Translations under genes and position numbers: made by a program
Part shown: positions 49,201-61,400 of the stretch, piece by piece
Layout of the letters: every line of letters starts with the position of its first letter
How positions within the stretch are numbered: the stretch's first letter is position 1
Origin: Daphnia pulex
Taxonomy: Eukaryota > Arthropoda > Branchiopoda > Diplostraca > Daphniidae
Direction: 5' to 3'
NCBI RefSeq assembly: GCF_021134715.1
Contig: NC_060019.1
Location: 12,476,001 to 12,540,000, forward strand
DNA length: 64,000 bases
Notes under the pieces: generated by a model
The model's input: only the letters and a program-made list of their open reading frames with translations
The model's database searches: none
What the model was told of the DNA's origin: nothing

Positions 49201-52200
49201 GCCTCGGATTTCGCCAATATCGAACGAGAAATCAACAACGAAGAATTACTGACCAGCATGGACGTGGAGACGGAACGCATCAGGGATCGCAGCGCCTATG
49301 AGAAATTCCTGAAAATTCACGTCAGGCACATAACGGACGGCCAGGGAGTGGTGGCCGGCGTCCTGCTCGTCACGCCCAACACGGTCATGTTTGATCCCAA
49401 CGTGTCGGACACGCTGGTCATCGAGCACGGCGCTGAAGCGTACGGCGTCATTGCGCCCATGGAATTCGTCGTCAACGCGGCTCTCTATCCCGACATTGCT
49501 CACATGCGGCTGGCCGACTCCAAGGGCCAGCCCGACCAGCCCATCACCGATCCTATTTACTTCCCGACCAATTGCCCGTTGCACCGGAAGTACTCGATTC
49601 TCAAGGAGAAAGCCCACCTCAAGGGCAAACAGACGTCACCAGAAGAGGCCGTTGTTGATCTCGATCCAGCTGCCGGAATACTCGCTATAGCCGGTCAGTT
49701 GAGCCTCTAGTCTCGTATCTTTTCTCCTACAACTAAAAATGCCACAATTTTTCTCAGGTGACATTCAACGCCGGTGGAGTGAAGGAGAAGACACAAGGGA
49801 ATCATGTGAAAGCCAGGCGACAGCTCAAGAGGACGACGCTGCTGGTTCGTCAAAGACGTCCGATGCATCGCCATTGCCCGCCCCATCGCAAGAACCACCA
49901 ACACCCAAAGACAAAGAAACTAGGGCCAACTCGTTGACGGCCGAGAGTGTCGACGGAGCGGTCGTTACAGTCGTCTCCGAGCCTCTTTGTCCAATTATTC
50001 CTCCGCCATCCGTTGTTGAGGCCGCTCACCAGAGTGGCCATGTCATCCGACTCCACGTTAAAAGTCATTTGAATTTTTTTTTTTTTCTTTCGTGTCTCAA
50101 TCAAATTGTCATTTAACATTTTTTTTTCCCATTTTGACTTGTAGATGAACCTGTGGTTCCGTCGGCCGTTGCCGATGTGGCGGCTGGGCCGCCCGAAAAC
50201 GATTTAGTGGACAAGTCATCGCTCTCCAGTGATAATACCAAATTGACCAGTGGCATCCGCGTTGTCTCGTCCATGGACAAGACACCCAGTGGCGAACGTG
50301 AAGACGAGCTTTGCATCTCGGAAGAGCTCAACGTCACTGATGATGACGACAAAGGTGAAATTGACTTTTTGATGGCAAAAAGATCAAAAGATAGAAAGGT
50401 TTTCTTCTTATTATTGATCGATTATGTTGTCAACACAGACGAGGCGTTCCACTCTTCCACGGGCTCTGGTTATGAGCAGGCCATTAGCGAGGCTATGATT
50501 GATGAGTCCGAGTACCGGGCACGTCATTTCAGCGTTGGGACAACATCGTCCATGGGGCCCCATCAGAGTGGCGCCGCTCGGAGTCGAGCAATGCACTCGA
50601 GTTTCCATCGCCAGCCGCGTCATGCTTCCGGAGGCTCTGAGCCCATCCCGGCAAGTCGCCCTCAATCCAGCTCTCCGGCTCCTATTGCATCCTCGCCTGA
50701 AAGTAGAGGACAGCGAGTATGGCTCCTTTTTCTTTTATTATTATTTTTTTTTAAATTTAGGATCCCAGTTAGGAGCCAATTAACAATTAGCGAATTTCAC
50801 CCCCCCTGTAGATGCTGAAACGTTTGTCGTATCCGCTGGTGTGGATGGGTGAAAGTCTGACTGCCGATTCCAAAGAAAACAGTCCCGTCTTGCCCGCCGA
50901 TAAAGATCCTAATGCCGAGTCTGTGTTTTCTAAAGTCTTTTCCAGGTAAGGAGTGGCTACTTAATTCTCCTTAACTTTATTCACCTCGCTCAAAAGTCGT
51001 ACGTAAATTCCAACAAGTGACGTCGTGTCCGGTAATGTATTTTGAATTAGCCTCATTTGCATGATTGCACGGCTACATCGTATGGTTGGTTTATATTTTT
51101 TTGGCTTTTGGCTTATTTTTTCACCCATCTATTTATTGTGCATGATTGGATTTTTTAAAAATTATTTCGCGGGATTTCAATGGTTTTTATTTCATTTATT
51201 TTTTTATTCTGTTGCTTTTTTAAATCTTCTTCTGCTATCAAATCACACACACGCTTTTTTTTTGGCGATTGGCATGCTGCTGTATTATAGTAACCACCCA
51301 GATCATTCGGTGGAATTGAGCTGTGACAATTCGATGGTGAGCCAAACCACCCCCGAAGAGAGTTTGATGGTTCCCGACTTTTCCGAGTTTATCGTTCCGG
51401 ATCGATCCGGTATTCTGTTGGCCACGGCGGCCGCCATTGCCATTGGCACAATCGACGGGGCGAGGTACCGTGTCCATAACAACACCACCAACAAAACATC
51501 CCCCCTATCACAATAACTCACAACCCCCAAAGGGAAATTGGTCCACTTAACTCAAATTGTCTTATTAATAACCGAGCGATGAGAGATTATGCCATTTCGT
51601 TTCTTGATTTCTTTTGTTTTTTCCCCACCGCCATCGTCGGTTATTTGCAGGAGATTATCAACCGAGAACAGTTTGAAGCTGGACAGCCGTTTGGTGCCCA
51701 ATTTGTTCCGGGGCAAGGACCAAGGTCATCATCATCAACAGCAGCACCACCAACACCACCACCACAACAACCCAATTTCAAGCGGCCAACCACCGGCCGG
51801 TGCTCAACCCAAACTCGGTTACAGGAGCATGGTGTCGGTCGATGACGTGCCCGAATTATTTGCCTCGCTGGATAGTAAGTACTTTGACGATTTAGACTTT
51901 TTAATTCCCAAAGTAAGACAATTCAGCAAGGTTTATAATTATTGAACAGATATTAACGTGTCATGTATCACCGTGAATGTACATATCACGTCTTTTCGTT
52001 GAGCCATAAAGTGACTTTTTGACTGATTACGTCACCAACAAACAAGAGAAAGAAAGAAGCACTCTCGGTGTGCATGCCAAACCTGATCAAGATGTCAGTC
52101 TCTATAGTGATTTTATTTTGGTAGTCAAGTTCTTGGAAACAAGGAAAGAAAGAAACAAAACAAAACGACGATACTTCCGAGTAAAGAATTTCAATTCGGG

Positions 52201-55200
52201 CCTCTCTACCCGTTTTCTATTTATTTTATTTTTTTTTTCTTTTTCATTCATTGAATGTTGCCGAGTTGTTTTTGCCTTGCGCGAAGCAAAACTCATCCGT
52301 CTTTGAGGTGCACGGTTGATTAAATTGTCGTTGCCAGCCGTGATTCATCCGGAATCATCATAATAATAGTACAAGTACAAAACTGAATTCACGTGAAAGA
52401 TATCGGAAGAATCGCTCGATTAGTTGCTCTGAGATGCCAAAACTGGAATGTGATGACGATTGAAAGTTATTTTTTTTTCGTTTACCCCCAATCACACACA
52501 CGTTCATTTGTGTCATTGTCACACTAAACAAACACACACAATTCTCACTGCCAAGTGTTGTTAGACTGCACACGAAATCTATACGTTCATTGTTGCATTC
52601 GTTTATTAATACCCGCCCGTTCTCATCTTATACTCGAATTATCCAGACTGAAAAAAAAACAAAAACACATACTAGATTTCCAAAAACTTCCCCTTCGATG
52701 GACGATATACTCACTACCGGTTAATTTTATTCTGCATTATACAAATATTGTTTTATTTTCATTTGTATTTCACCCTTCTTGATATCTTTTGATTGTTCAA
52801 CGCAGTCCTTCGTTCGCCGTACTTCGAACTTAACTTTATCGGTAAGACACGTGAACAACAAATCAACCAACCCAATCAAAAAGATATTTTAAAAAGAAAA
52901 AGAATAATCTACAATCACATTTCTTCGTCGTTCTACGCCTTTATCTTTATCTTGTTTTTTTTAAATTATTATTTAATTGTTGCTGCCTTTTATTATTCAT
53001 AATCTTGCGACATGGTTGTTCCCACGTAAAAGGAGATTTACAACACAAAAAAAATGCCATAACCCAAAAGCCAACTCGCTCAACAGAAAAAAAGAAACAT
53101 TTGTGTTGCAGTAACAAGAATTTGGGTGTTCTAAACAGGAAAAGCTTGTTTCGTTTTGTTTGCCGTCCCTTCTTCGGTTCTTTTCTATACAACTTTCTGC
53201 ATCTTGTGACTGGCACGATCGAAAGAAATGTCTTGGCATGTGGACACGGCAATTGCTAAAAACCGGACAAGGACAATAAGAGTATAACGAGACTGGTATT
53301 TTAGATGCACGAAAAATTCGATTCCATTTTTTTTTGTGTGTGTGTTCCCTCTCACAACTTTCTCTCGCTTTATGAGAGTTGGCGATAAAAGTTAAATCAA
53401 ATGAGTGTTTATTTTAATTTTTTCGTATTTGACAGATTTTTTTTAAATTTTTAGACATTTTAAAAATAATTTTCTTATTCTTTGGAACGATAGAATTGAT
53501 TCCCAAGCCAGCGCAGCCGTGCGATGCCCCGCCACTCTACTTGCGACTGAGAATGGGAAAACCGCTGAACCGCAAGGGAGGCATGACCACGCCCATCATG
53601 TCGTACGGAAAGAAAAAGATGAAGCCCGAATACTGGTTCAGCATCCCCAGAGACAAGTATACAACACATATCAAAACCTAACGTCGCCACTATGCGTCAC
53701 GTGTGCCATCCGTCGTAACCTTCAACTGCAATTGAGGCGATCCAGAAGGGATTTGACGTTAGGGACTTTTTGGGAATGGACAAACACATTCCTCTGCACC
53801 AGATGATAATAATGGGACATTTTTGACTCATTCCAGCCTAGGATTTTCCCTCCTTTAGATGATACAAATGGCTTGTACGTTGTAGGAAATTGCGGCCTTG
53901 ATTTTTTTCGATTCGATTCACAGAGTTTTCCTCCATAGAATAAGATAGTGTGGGGGGGGGGGAACAATTCGACTCTAAGGAATTATGTTATTTTTGGTTG
54001 GTTTTTTTTAACCTCGGCACACGTGGATCAATTTGTTTTCAGTCAAAGGAGAAATTGTCAAATAATGATTTTGAAAAATAATTTTGTCTGAAAAAAAATT
54101 CCAGGGCGGACAGTTTGTGCCGATTCTTTTTGCTGTGGTCGCCGGATGTGTACGGAGAGCCGGGCGATGCCGACTCGGTGGCTAAACGAGGTTTCGAGCT
54201 CATCACGGAGGATCTCGAATGGGAGGAGCCGAGTCCCGTGCGAAGGACGAAACCCGTCAAGAAAGCCAAAGGCCAACTTGGCGGCAAGAGCAAGAGCGGC
54301 GATCACGATCAAGTCGGCGGCGAAGATGAGGACGATCCCCTCGGAGTCACGGCCGAGCTGGCCAAGGAATCTTGGGAGGTACAGTTTTTTTTTAACACAA
54401 CACACTTTTCAAGTCTTTTTCTTCCCAAACTCTTAACCGGTTCAAACAATTCCTTTTCTTCACTGTGTCTATCTTTTTCTCTCATATTTCTTTTGTCTCT
54501 CTTCTTCAAACGATCAACGTCGATCGGACTGTCGCTGGGGCGCAACAACAAAAAAAAACAAAACACGAAAATCATTGCCAATCGTTTTTTAAAAAATCAA
54601 AAACAAAAATAATAGCGTGCCAAAGCTCCCTATGTCCGCTTGTTCACCATTCTAAAGACGCAGGCAACGCTATTCGAGAGTGACCAGGATGAGGTGGGCA
54701 AAACCAAAGTTGTTCCGCATTCCGTGTTGTGTAGTCTATATATTTCTGTATATAGAGGCTGGCTGGCTAGTTGATTCTCACACGCCATATCTTTATTGCT
54801 AGTTGGTAGACAACACACATTTATTTTTTTTTTTAAATGGAATTCATTTCCACCACTGACCCCGTGCACACGCACTCCTCACACACACATTCACTCACAC
54901 GCGCCTACGCACACACACACGACGCACTTCAACGTGTTGTGTCTGGTTGACCTTGTTTCGGTTATTCACCTGTGCAGTCGTCAAGAGATTTTTGTTGATT
55001 TTGATGAATCATGACGTCGATTACTTTTTTGGCGTCGATATTTTTATTTATTATTTTCTTTTTTTCTAATCCCCAATTTACATGCGTAAATGTTTATTAT
55101 TTTGACACATTTGTGTGTGTATCTGTTAGTGTTGGTGTGTACGTGTTGTTTACGTTTCAAATCGCAATCTGTTTTTGGTTTGACGATAAAGAAAAAGGTG

Positions 55201-58200
55201 GTTGAAAGTTATTTTCGATACTACCAGCCCCCCTTTATTACGTTTTTTCCTCCTCCTGATTTTCTCAACCCACTATCTATCTATAGCGCCCTCTCTTTTT
55301 ATTTCTCTCTCCTAAGCTCCGCCCGTCAACCTCGATTCGATTTGGTCAGAAACAAAATTTTAAGGTGTGCCAGAGGAAGGGGCTACGAAAGAAAAAAAAA
55401 CAAAAAAAAGACGTCAGATAATCCGCGGTCTGAAAGGGAATTGAAATTCGAAATTGTTTTCAAAAAAACAAAAAACCATTTTGATGCGGTTCAAAATGAG
55501 CGGGTCGGTTTCGCCCACTTTTTCTGGTTGGGTCGGCGAGTTCTTTTCGACTCCACCCCGCGACACGCGCCGCTTAGTATATATATACACAATACCTAGT
55601 AGCCGACGTCTACACTTTGTCCCACTACCAAGTTGGAAGGAGCGACTCTCCTCTACTCTCCCATTTTTCCCGTGGCTATTGGAAAGCTTTGCTGGCCTTC
55701 TTCTTCTTCTTTCTCAGTCGTCGGCCCCCAGTCTTGGTTCGCTCTTCCGCCGAGTGCCATCATCTGCTGTTGCGTTTCATTTGAATTGAAATCGATTAAT
55801 TTTTCTCGTTAAACACTTGAGCAGCAGCAGCATTTCCAGATGCTTTTCGCCAGAAGAAGACTTAGCTCCACATCGCTTGTGGCCGCTTCTGTAGGCCCAT
55901 TTTCATTTTAAAATTCCGTCAGTCCGTCGCGTCTCTCTACTTTTTGTTGTAAACGTTTTTCTCGTTTTCTTACGTGTGTGTGTGTGTGTGTCAGTGTGCA
56001 GTTCAAACTTTCTGTTGTGTCCGACCAGGTGAAACAAGTTCGAAAAGCGGGTCTTTTGGTTTTTATTTTTCTTCTCGGAATCGACACTCGTTCCCGTTTA
56101 TGGACGAATTTTTGTGATAGTTTTATTCGTCGTACAGCTGCCCACGTGATGGACGAATGAAACAATTTCACGTCCTTCCCGTTGATTTGTGTGTCCTCAT
56201 TTAAAAAGAAGACAAAAAAATATTCTTGCTCATCCAGCTCATCCTGCTTGGCGTCGTTCGTTCACACAGCATTCGAGCATTGAATTTTTGTTTGTCTCGT
56301 CGTCTCCCTCCCGTCATTTTGCCTGATTGAAAACGGAAGATCTTTTTTAAAAAGAATTAAACGAGAGAGAATGGCTGAAACTTCCTCAGCAACCAAATTG
56401 TCCTTCCGGACTAAATCGAGTGGCCATCATTCCAAGAAATTCGTCTCATTTGTCCAATTCTGCAATCGAATCAAAAAGGTTGTGTCTCCTGAAATCTCTA
56501 TTTAGTTTCCTTCTTTGTCTCTCTTCCAACTTTTAATTTGAATTTGGTTACCTTTTTTCTTTAAATTCCCTTTTTCAACCAAAATTTACACAGAAATTTA
56601 GAGTGTGAGAGGGGGGGGGGGGAGAGAGAAAAAGAATTGAATGGCGTTTATCCGAAAGCGCGTGGACGACCTTGTCTTGATTTCTCTCGACAGAAATCCA
56701 AGGGAAGGGCTGTCATTTATTTCATTTGATGCATAACGTACCAAAATGCCCTACATATTACCTTTTAATGGTTTAATAAGGTTCTACAGTGTTGTCCTTG
56801 AGGCTCGAGCGCGGCGCATATCACTTTTGTTTTTATTTATTTCTTTAAGAAACAAATGTTTAACTTAACCGGTTATTTGCATACGCACACAAATTCCCAA
56901 AAGTCTTCTTCCGTCTAACCTTGTGGTATCACGTGAATCTTTGTGTTGCTGTCTCGTCTCGAATAGAACTTGACGACCACTTTGAGAGTCTCTCTCTCTC
57001 TATCGCAAATGGTTTCCTTATTTTTCATTTTCTACGACTAACCTTCTCCATTTCCTTATTTCGACTTTGGGATTAATCCCCGTCGTGTTATTTTTTCGTC
57101 CCGAAATTAAATTAACCCGGAATGTTTGTTGTTCGTATATATTATTGTTGTTAATTGTTATTGTCTGCTAATGTATTAGGTTGAGAGCTTTGTTCTTTCA
57201 GTTTCTATTTATGAATTCCTTTTCTTGCTTGTGACGTGTGCTGATCGAAATTTCTTTTTTATCTTTTTCTTCTTTTTGAATTTATGCCACGTCATAGATC
57301 GTTTCTCTGAACGAAGAAGTGCGCAGGGCGTTGTACGGCTCTGAACGTTTGAGCGCACTCGATCTGGACTCGTACCTGCCCGACTTGATTGGCCCCACCG
57401 AAGTGCTGACTGACGAATATCGCAAACAGCTGGCCAAACATTTGCCAGCTCGCGTCGAAGGTAACGTGTCCAACTCGTATGCAACGTAACAGCTTGCAAT
57501 AATTCGAGAGAGTGAATATTTTTAATTGGAACTTGACGTGCTTTGTGTGTGCGTTTGGCAGGTTACCCTTGGTCGCTGGTGTTTAGCACGTCTCAGAATG
57601 GATTCAGTCTCAACTCGCTGTATCGTAAAATGATCGGCATCGATAGTCCCATTCTGCTGGTGATAGAGGACACGCAGGGAAATGTGAGTTGCGCGCTTTT
57701 TATTATACGTGCGTGCCATACTGGCGAATCGAAATTGTTTTAATAATTGGATGCTTTTTTGGGGGGGATGAACAGGTTTTCGGCGCCATCACGTCGTGCG
57801 AAATTCGCGTCAGCGAATCATTTTACGGCACGGGCGAATCGCTCCTCTTCGTCATCAACCCCAAAATGCAAATTTATCCGTGGTCGGGCGACAACTCTTA
57901 TTTTATTCAAGGCAACAACGAAAGCTTGGCCATCGGAGCCGGAGAGTAAGCCAATCTCGCTATTTATTTCGTTAACTGCTCACGTACAGTCCAAAACCGA
58001 CAAACAAAAGGTTTCATTTTGAAAACTCAGATATGTGTTAATTCCGCTTTAATAATGCTGGAAAAATGTTGAAACCTTGAGCCGGTCAATGTCTCAAGTG
58101 TCTTACGCCATCGTAGTCACGTAATGAGGAAACGTATGTAGTCGACTTAGTTTATATTTCAGCCTTCAAATCTTTTGGAGAACATTTGACCAAAAAGGTT

Positions 58201-58458
58201 GACTTGTTTACCGCCACCTATTTCTAATATCGGATTAGCATACCTGTTTACGCTGTGTCTTGAATTTATGGCGATAATCTCACACGCGTTTCCTTATCGT
58301 CTTTTTCTTTGGATTTGAACAGTGGCCGTTTTGGATTGTGGTTGGACGGCGACCTGAACCAAGGGCGGACGCAGACGTGTAAAACATTCGGCAACGATCC
58401 GCTCAGTCCGGATGAAGACTTTTGGGTCAAGACGCTCGAGTGCTGGGCGTTCATGTGA
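34115..58458 (+). CDS. mtd: OXR1/mustard-type TLDc protein with LysM and GRAM-like domains (large gene, alternative starts)
   Basis: This is the orthologue of vertebrate OXR1/NCOA7 and fly mustard, proteins that protect against oxidative stress and bind the V-ATPase through TLDc. Common exons are 46187-46290, 47570-47784 (LysM: YTVQSNDTLTSLAARFDTTP), 48327-48561, 49100-49693 (GRAM-like: FLKIHVRHITDGQGVVAGVL), 49758-~50063, 50145-50354, 50439-50716, 50812-50945, 51291-51464, 51651-51874 (YRSMVSVDDVPELFASLD), 53494-53656, 54105-54378 (FFLLWSPDVYG), then TLDc exons 57298-57460, 57562-57683, 57776-57945 and 58323-58458 (TGA at the end). TLDc reads from RVEGYPWSLVFSTSQNGFSL to DEDFWVKTLECWAFM. Phases agree at every junction except the uncertain donor near 50.03-50.06 kb. 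With the 5' exons at 34.1, 37.4 or 40.0 kb the products would be about 1,195, 1,317 or 1,523 residues. Linker regions are Ser/Pro/acid-rich and probably disordered. Confidence 0.92.
35274..35313. repeat. ATT/TTA trinucleotide repeat
   Basis: Near-perfect TTA units are interrupted by one ACG, in the OXR1 intron after exon A. Confidence 0.8.
37425..37876 (+). CDS. Alternative first coding exon B of the OXR1 gene
   Basis: This exon encodes 150 residues starting MASNGSFTKTPKKDKYLKIP and ending ...LAKTLRKK across the junction. The donor AAAA/GTAAGC leaves phase 2, matching the common exon at 46187. The protein is Ser/Pro/Arg-rich with many SP/TP sites and no recognised domain. Its GC content is far above the surrounding introns, which supports real coding. 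CT repeats and pyrimidine-rich sequence precede it. Confidence 0.75.
39973..41042 (+). CDS. Alternative first coding exon C of the OXR1 gene
   Basis: This is an uninterrupted 356-codon exon starting MASTGTGTMKQQRRRFSLQT and ending SHLFWPPSALFGRSR, with donor AG/GTAATC in phase 2 as for exons A and B. It is GC-rich, Ser/Arg/Pro-rich and probably disordered. Repeated RSxS/SPT motifs look like kinase sites, and there is a basic C-terminal KKRRSLSHLF segment. An ATG further left (39927, other frame) gives a much shorter ORF. I find no recognised domain. Confidence 0.75.
43302..43318. repeat. Homopolymer run of 17 C
   Basis: An uninterrupted C17 tract lies in an OXR1 intron. Its length is likely unreliable in any assembly. 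Confidence 0.8.
44825..44850. repeat. GT microsatellite
   Basis: A perfect (GT)13 run lies in the long OXR1 intron. Similar runs occur at 49030-49053, 45200-45240 and 55976-55990. Confidence 0.85.
45063..45096. repeat. TTG trinucleotide repeat
   Basis: A nearly perfect TTG array lies in an OXR1 intron. Another is at 33842-33865, upstream of exon A. Confidence 0.75.
47570..47784 (+). other. LysM-domain exon of the OXR1 gene
   Basis: The exon opens with a Gly/Ser linker and then encodes a LysM module (AYTVQSNDTLTSLAARFDTT, then ELVAINKLHSRLIFPGQ). It finishes in the next exon as VLLVP. LysM is present in long OXR1/NCOA7/mustard isoforms. The domain is cytosolic or mitochondrial here, not a wall-binding module. 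Confidence 0.9.
49100..49693 (+). other. GRAM-like domain exon of the OXR1 gene
   Basis: The exon encodes the PH-GRAM-like module of OXR1/NCOA7: KFLKIHVRHITDGQGVVAGV, LLVTPNTVMFDPNVSDTLV, EHGAEAYGVIAPMEFVVNAA. Codon use is strongly GC-biased, unlike neighbouring introns. Confidence 0.88.
52806..52841 (+). CDS. Candidate 36-nt cassette microexon of the OXR1 gene
   Basis: The exon is bounded by a pyrimidine-rich acceptor (TTGTTCAACGCAG) and a strong donor (GTAAGA). It enters and leaves in phase 1, the same as its neighbours (51651-51874 and 53494-53656). Inclusion adds twelve residues (I LRSPYFELNFI) and changes the junction Lys to Glu, just after the VDDVPELFASLD motif. Without it the junction reads SLDKLIPKPA, as in the family. 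Confidence 0.5.
54616..54693 (+). CDS. Candidate 78-nt cassette exon of the OXR1 gene
   Basis: The exon is preceded by an AATAG acceptor and followed by GAG/GTGGGC. Both phases are 0 and the frame is open (RAKAPYVRLFTILKTQATLF...). Skipping it joins SWE to IVSLNEE, like the vertebrate SWEIITVEE. Inclusion adds 26 residues immediately before the TLDc region. It lacks a clear pyrimidine tract, so it is less certain than the constitutive exons. Confidence 0.4.
56371..56478 (+). CDS. Internal alternative first exon for a short TLDc-only isoform
   Basis: The exon encodes MAETSSATKLSFRTKSSGHH and on to NRIKK (36 codons, phase 0), ending AAG/GTTGTG. Joined to 57298 it yields a 232-residue protein consisting almost entirely of TLDc. 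This parallels the short vertebrate NCOA7-B and short fly mustard forms, which start from internal promoters. The donor is off-consensus (GTTGTG). Confidence 0.6.
57298..58458 (+). other. TLDc domain exons of the OXR1 gene
   Basis: Four exons encode the C-terminal TLDc domain. Landmarks are LAKHLPARVEGYPWSLVFST, LYRKMIGIDSPILLVIED, VFGAITSCEIRVSESFYGTG, ESLLFVINPKMQIYPWSGDN, SYFIQGNNESLAIGAG and GRFGLWLDGDLNQGRTQTCK. The end TLECWAFM carries an extra Met instead of the acidic or Gly ending common in the family. Confidence 0.93.
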
Positions 58459-61400
58459 AAGGGGCATTCATTTGGTTGTTGATTGTAACTCTTATAAAAT
58501 CTCTCTCTCTCTCTCTATATCTATATATCTATCTTTCTCTCACTCTTTCACACACACTCACACAGATATGCAGACACACACCACCATCCCCACGTATACA
58601 CGTCAGTGTAACACACACATACTCTACTCTTCAAACAATTCCCTTCCTCTCCCCCCCTCTACCTCCTCCTCCCCGCCCCATTTCTACCACCTCCCTCGAC
58701 CTGCATCAATTACCCTCTCGCGCCAAATTAAATATCGTAGCTATATATATTATATATTCTAACCAATAATGGAAATAAAAAGAATGAAACGAAAAAAAAA
58801 CAAACCCAAAAAAAAGGAGAAAAAAAAAGCACATCAAGATATTGATCTTGTATTGTTGTTCGCTAGTGAGGGTGGGATCGTTGCGATTCACTCTGTACGT
58901 CAATTTTTCAAAAACTGTGTGTGTGTTATATAAATATACAGCTCTAGATCAGAGCCGCATCGGCGCCCAACCTGCCCTGCCTGGTGTTTTTTTGTTTTGT
59001 TTTTTTCTGTACAGATCACATTACTACGTACACATCTCCTTCCCTCTTTTCCCTCCATCTCTTTTTCTCTCTTCTCCTCTTCGGTTAAATTGTCGTCGAC
59101 GGCCTGAAAAAAAACAAAAGTTTCCGTTTCAACGCAAATGAAAAACAAATCCCTACTCCCATCCTTCCAATGTTCGTTCAAACATGTCATTGTGTTGATT
59201 TACAAATCCCTTTGCCCATTAACATGATTTGAAGATAAAAGTTAAAAATAACAACTCAAAAGCAAACACGGGATCGACCCCAACCCGAAAAAAATAAAAA
59301 TCCTGCAGCCGAAAAAAAACCACAAATATTTGCAACCCCATCGAAAATAGTGTTGAACATTTTTTTTTTAAATCCTTTCTGTAATTCAGAAGAGAGTTAA
59401 GAGACGAGGAATTGAACGGTTGTTGTTGGTATAATGTTGATGTCATTTAATTGTTTGGTTGCGTATATACTATTCTCTTCTGTATAAGCAATACACACAC
59501 AACATGGCTTTCACAATCAAAACATTGAGATTTATTTTGAAAATGATGCAATGTGACACACGTGTTTATCATGAGAAATCTTTCTTTTGATTGGTGCCAC
59601 AGGACTGACAAAAATATAGATACGTAGTGTTGGCACGTTATAACTTATTGGGTCGTAGGAGAGAAAAAAAACTTTGTTATCCTCATTCGTGAACAAATCA
59701 AATCATATCTTTTTATGTCGATTGCCGAACATGGTCTATTTAACCTGAGATGATTGACAGCCATGTCAGCATGTATTAAGATAAAGATTATTTCTCTATC
59801 AAACCTGACACGGTCATACGGTTCCATTTGATCCAAGTGACGCATATCCTTAATCCCAATAATCTTTTAAAAAAACTATCTTTATGGATTCATTGACGTA
59901 CGTCCGATGTGTAGATTTTTATATCGTTCACGTGTTGAGTCCATGTGCCTGTTTAACATTTCAAATAACATTTTCAATATAAAATAGTTTCAACATAAAA
60001 CAGACCCAGTAAACCGTAGCGCATGTTGGTCTCGTTCGTCATTCACAATCGAACACTATCAAATGACGCAACGTATGTTCGTTAGCTGCAACGACGACTC
60101 CATTGTTTAAATAGGCGCGCCTAACCTCACACCTCTTCAATCCGGTGCTTCTGCACTTAAATGAACCGGTCAAAGACCAATTGCTGGTTTATTAAAAAAT
60201 ATATAGATTTCTCAATGCCCACACAAAATGTGCATCAAAGTTTCTTGGCAATTCAATGAGCGACCTATTTTCATGACTGGGGAAGCGACGATAATGCCCG
60301 ATGAAAGAGCGAATTCAACATTCAACACAAGATCACCGAATGTTTTGTGCTGCGCTTACTAATGATCTTTTTGAAAAGTTAATGCTAATACGGTAGCAGC
60401 TATCACTCCGAATCCGAGAAATTTTGAATGTCATGGGGCAATAAACGGAATTGAATATTGTAACAATCAGAGAAAAACGAAAATTTGTTACAATTATATT
60501 ATTAATGAGGACGAACCTTCAACTTTTAAAAAACCTGCGAGATATCGCGTAAGTAGCAGTTTGAATTTCTTATATCGAACGTTTATAATTCATCGCGAGT
60601 CATCTAGCGATAGCTAGAAAAAGCAAGATTCGGGCGCCCTTTAACACTGCGTAGCTGCTATAATGTGTACAAAAATATAGATACACAATTTAGTTGGATG
60701 AATACTTAACTGGCTATTGGTTGAATCGGGTTCAACTTTCGTCCAACCGTATGAGAGAACTAGAACTCAACATTACGCAGTAACGTTTTCAACAGAGTTG
60801 AAATGCTTGAGAAACAATTTGCACCAAAACTTCCATTGTTATTGAAATTGTGGCTTTAATTCAGTTGGATCTGTAAAGGGCTGATGGTATGAAGAGATTC
60901 AAGGGGGACATTTCAGGAGGGGGAACGATGAATAGCGATGATGATCCGTTGAAGTTTCAAGAACTGAACAGTTAGAAACTTAAAAAAAAATATGATATAA
61001 TACTCTTTGATAGTAATGCAATACAAAAATATTATTAAGGGTGGGGGATGTATGTACAAAGAAAGGCGGGAAAGATGAAATGAGGTAGGCCCACGTATTG
61101 GCCTTTAAAAAACCGCCTAGCTTTGTTGTTTAAAAAAGGATAATAATTACCACTATAAATTCGATAGTAACACTGTAAACGTGTCAAGTGGGTTTTGCTA
61201 CGAGATTCTAAGCGAAATAAAGAAAAAAGCGCATGTGATGACGACCACAGGGCGCGTCCAGCAACTGGGAAATGTTAACAAGCAATTTGGCAACGCTTTT
61301 TAGTCCAGCATATATCGTTGTCTGTCTCGGCTTCACCATTCGTGTGAAACAAAATTCTCTTTGATGCTGATCCTCGTGTACAAATTTTTTTCTATATTTA

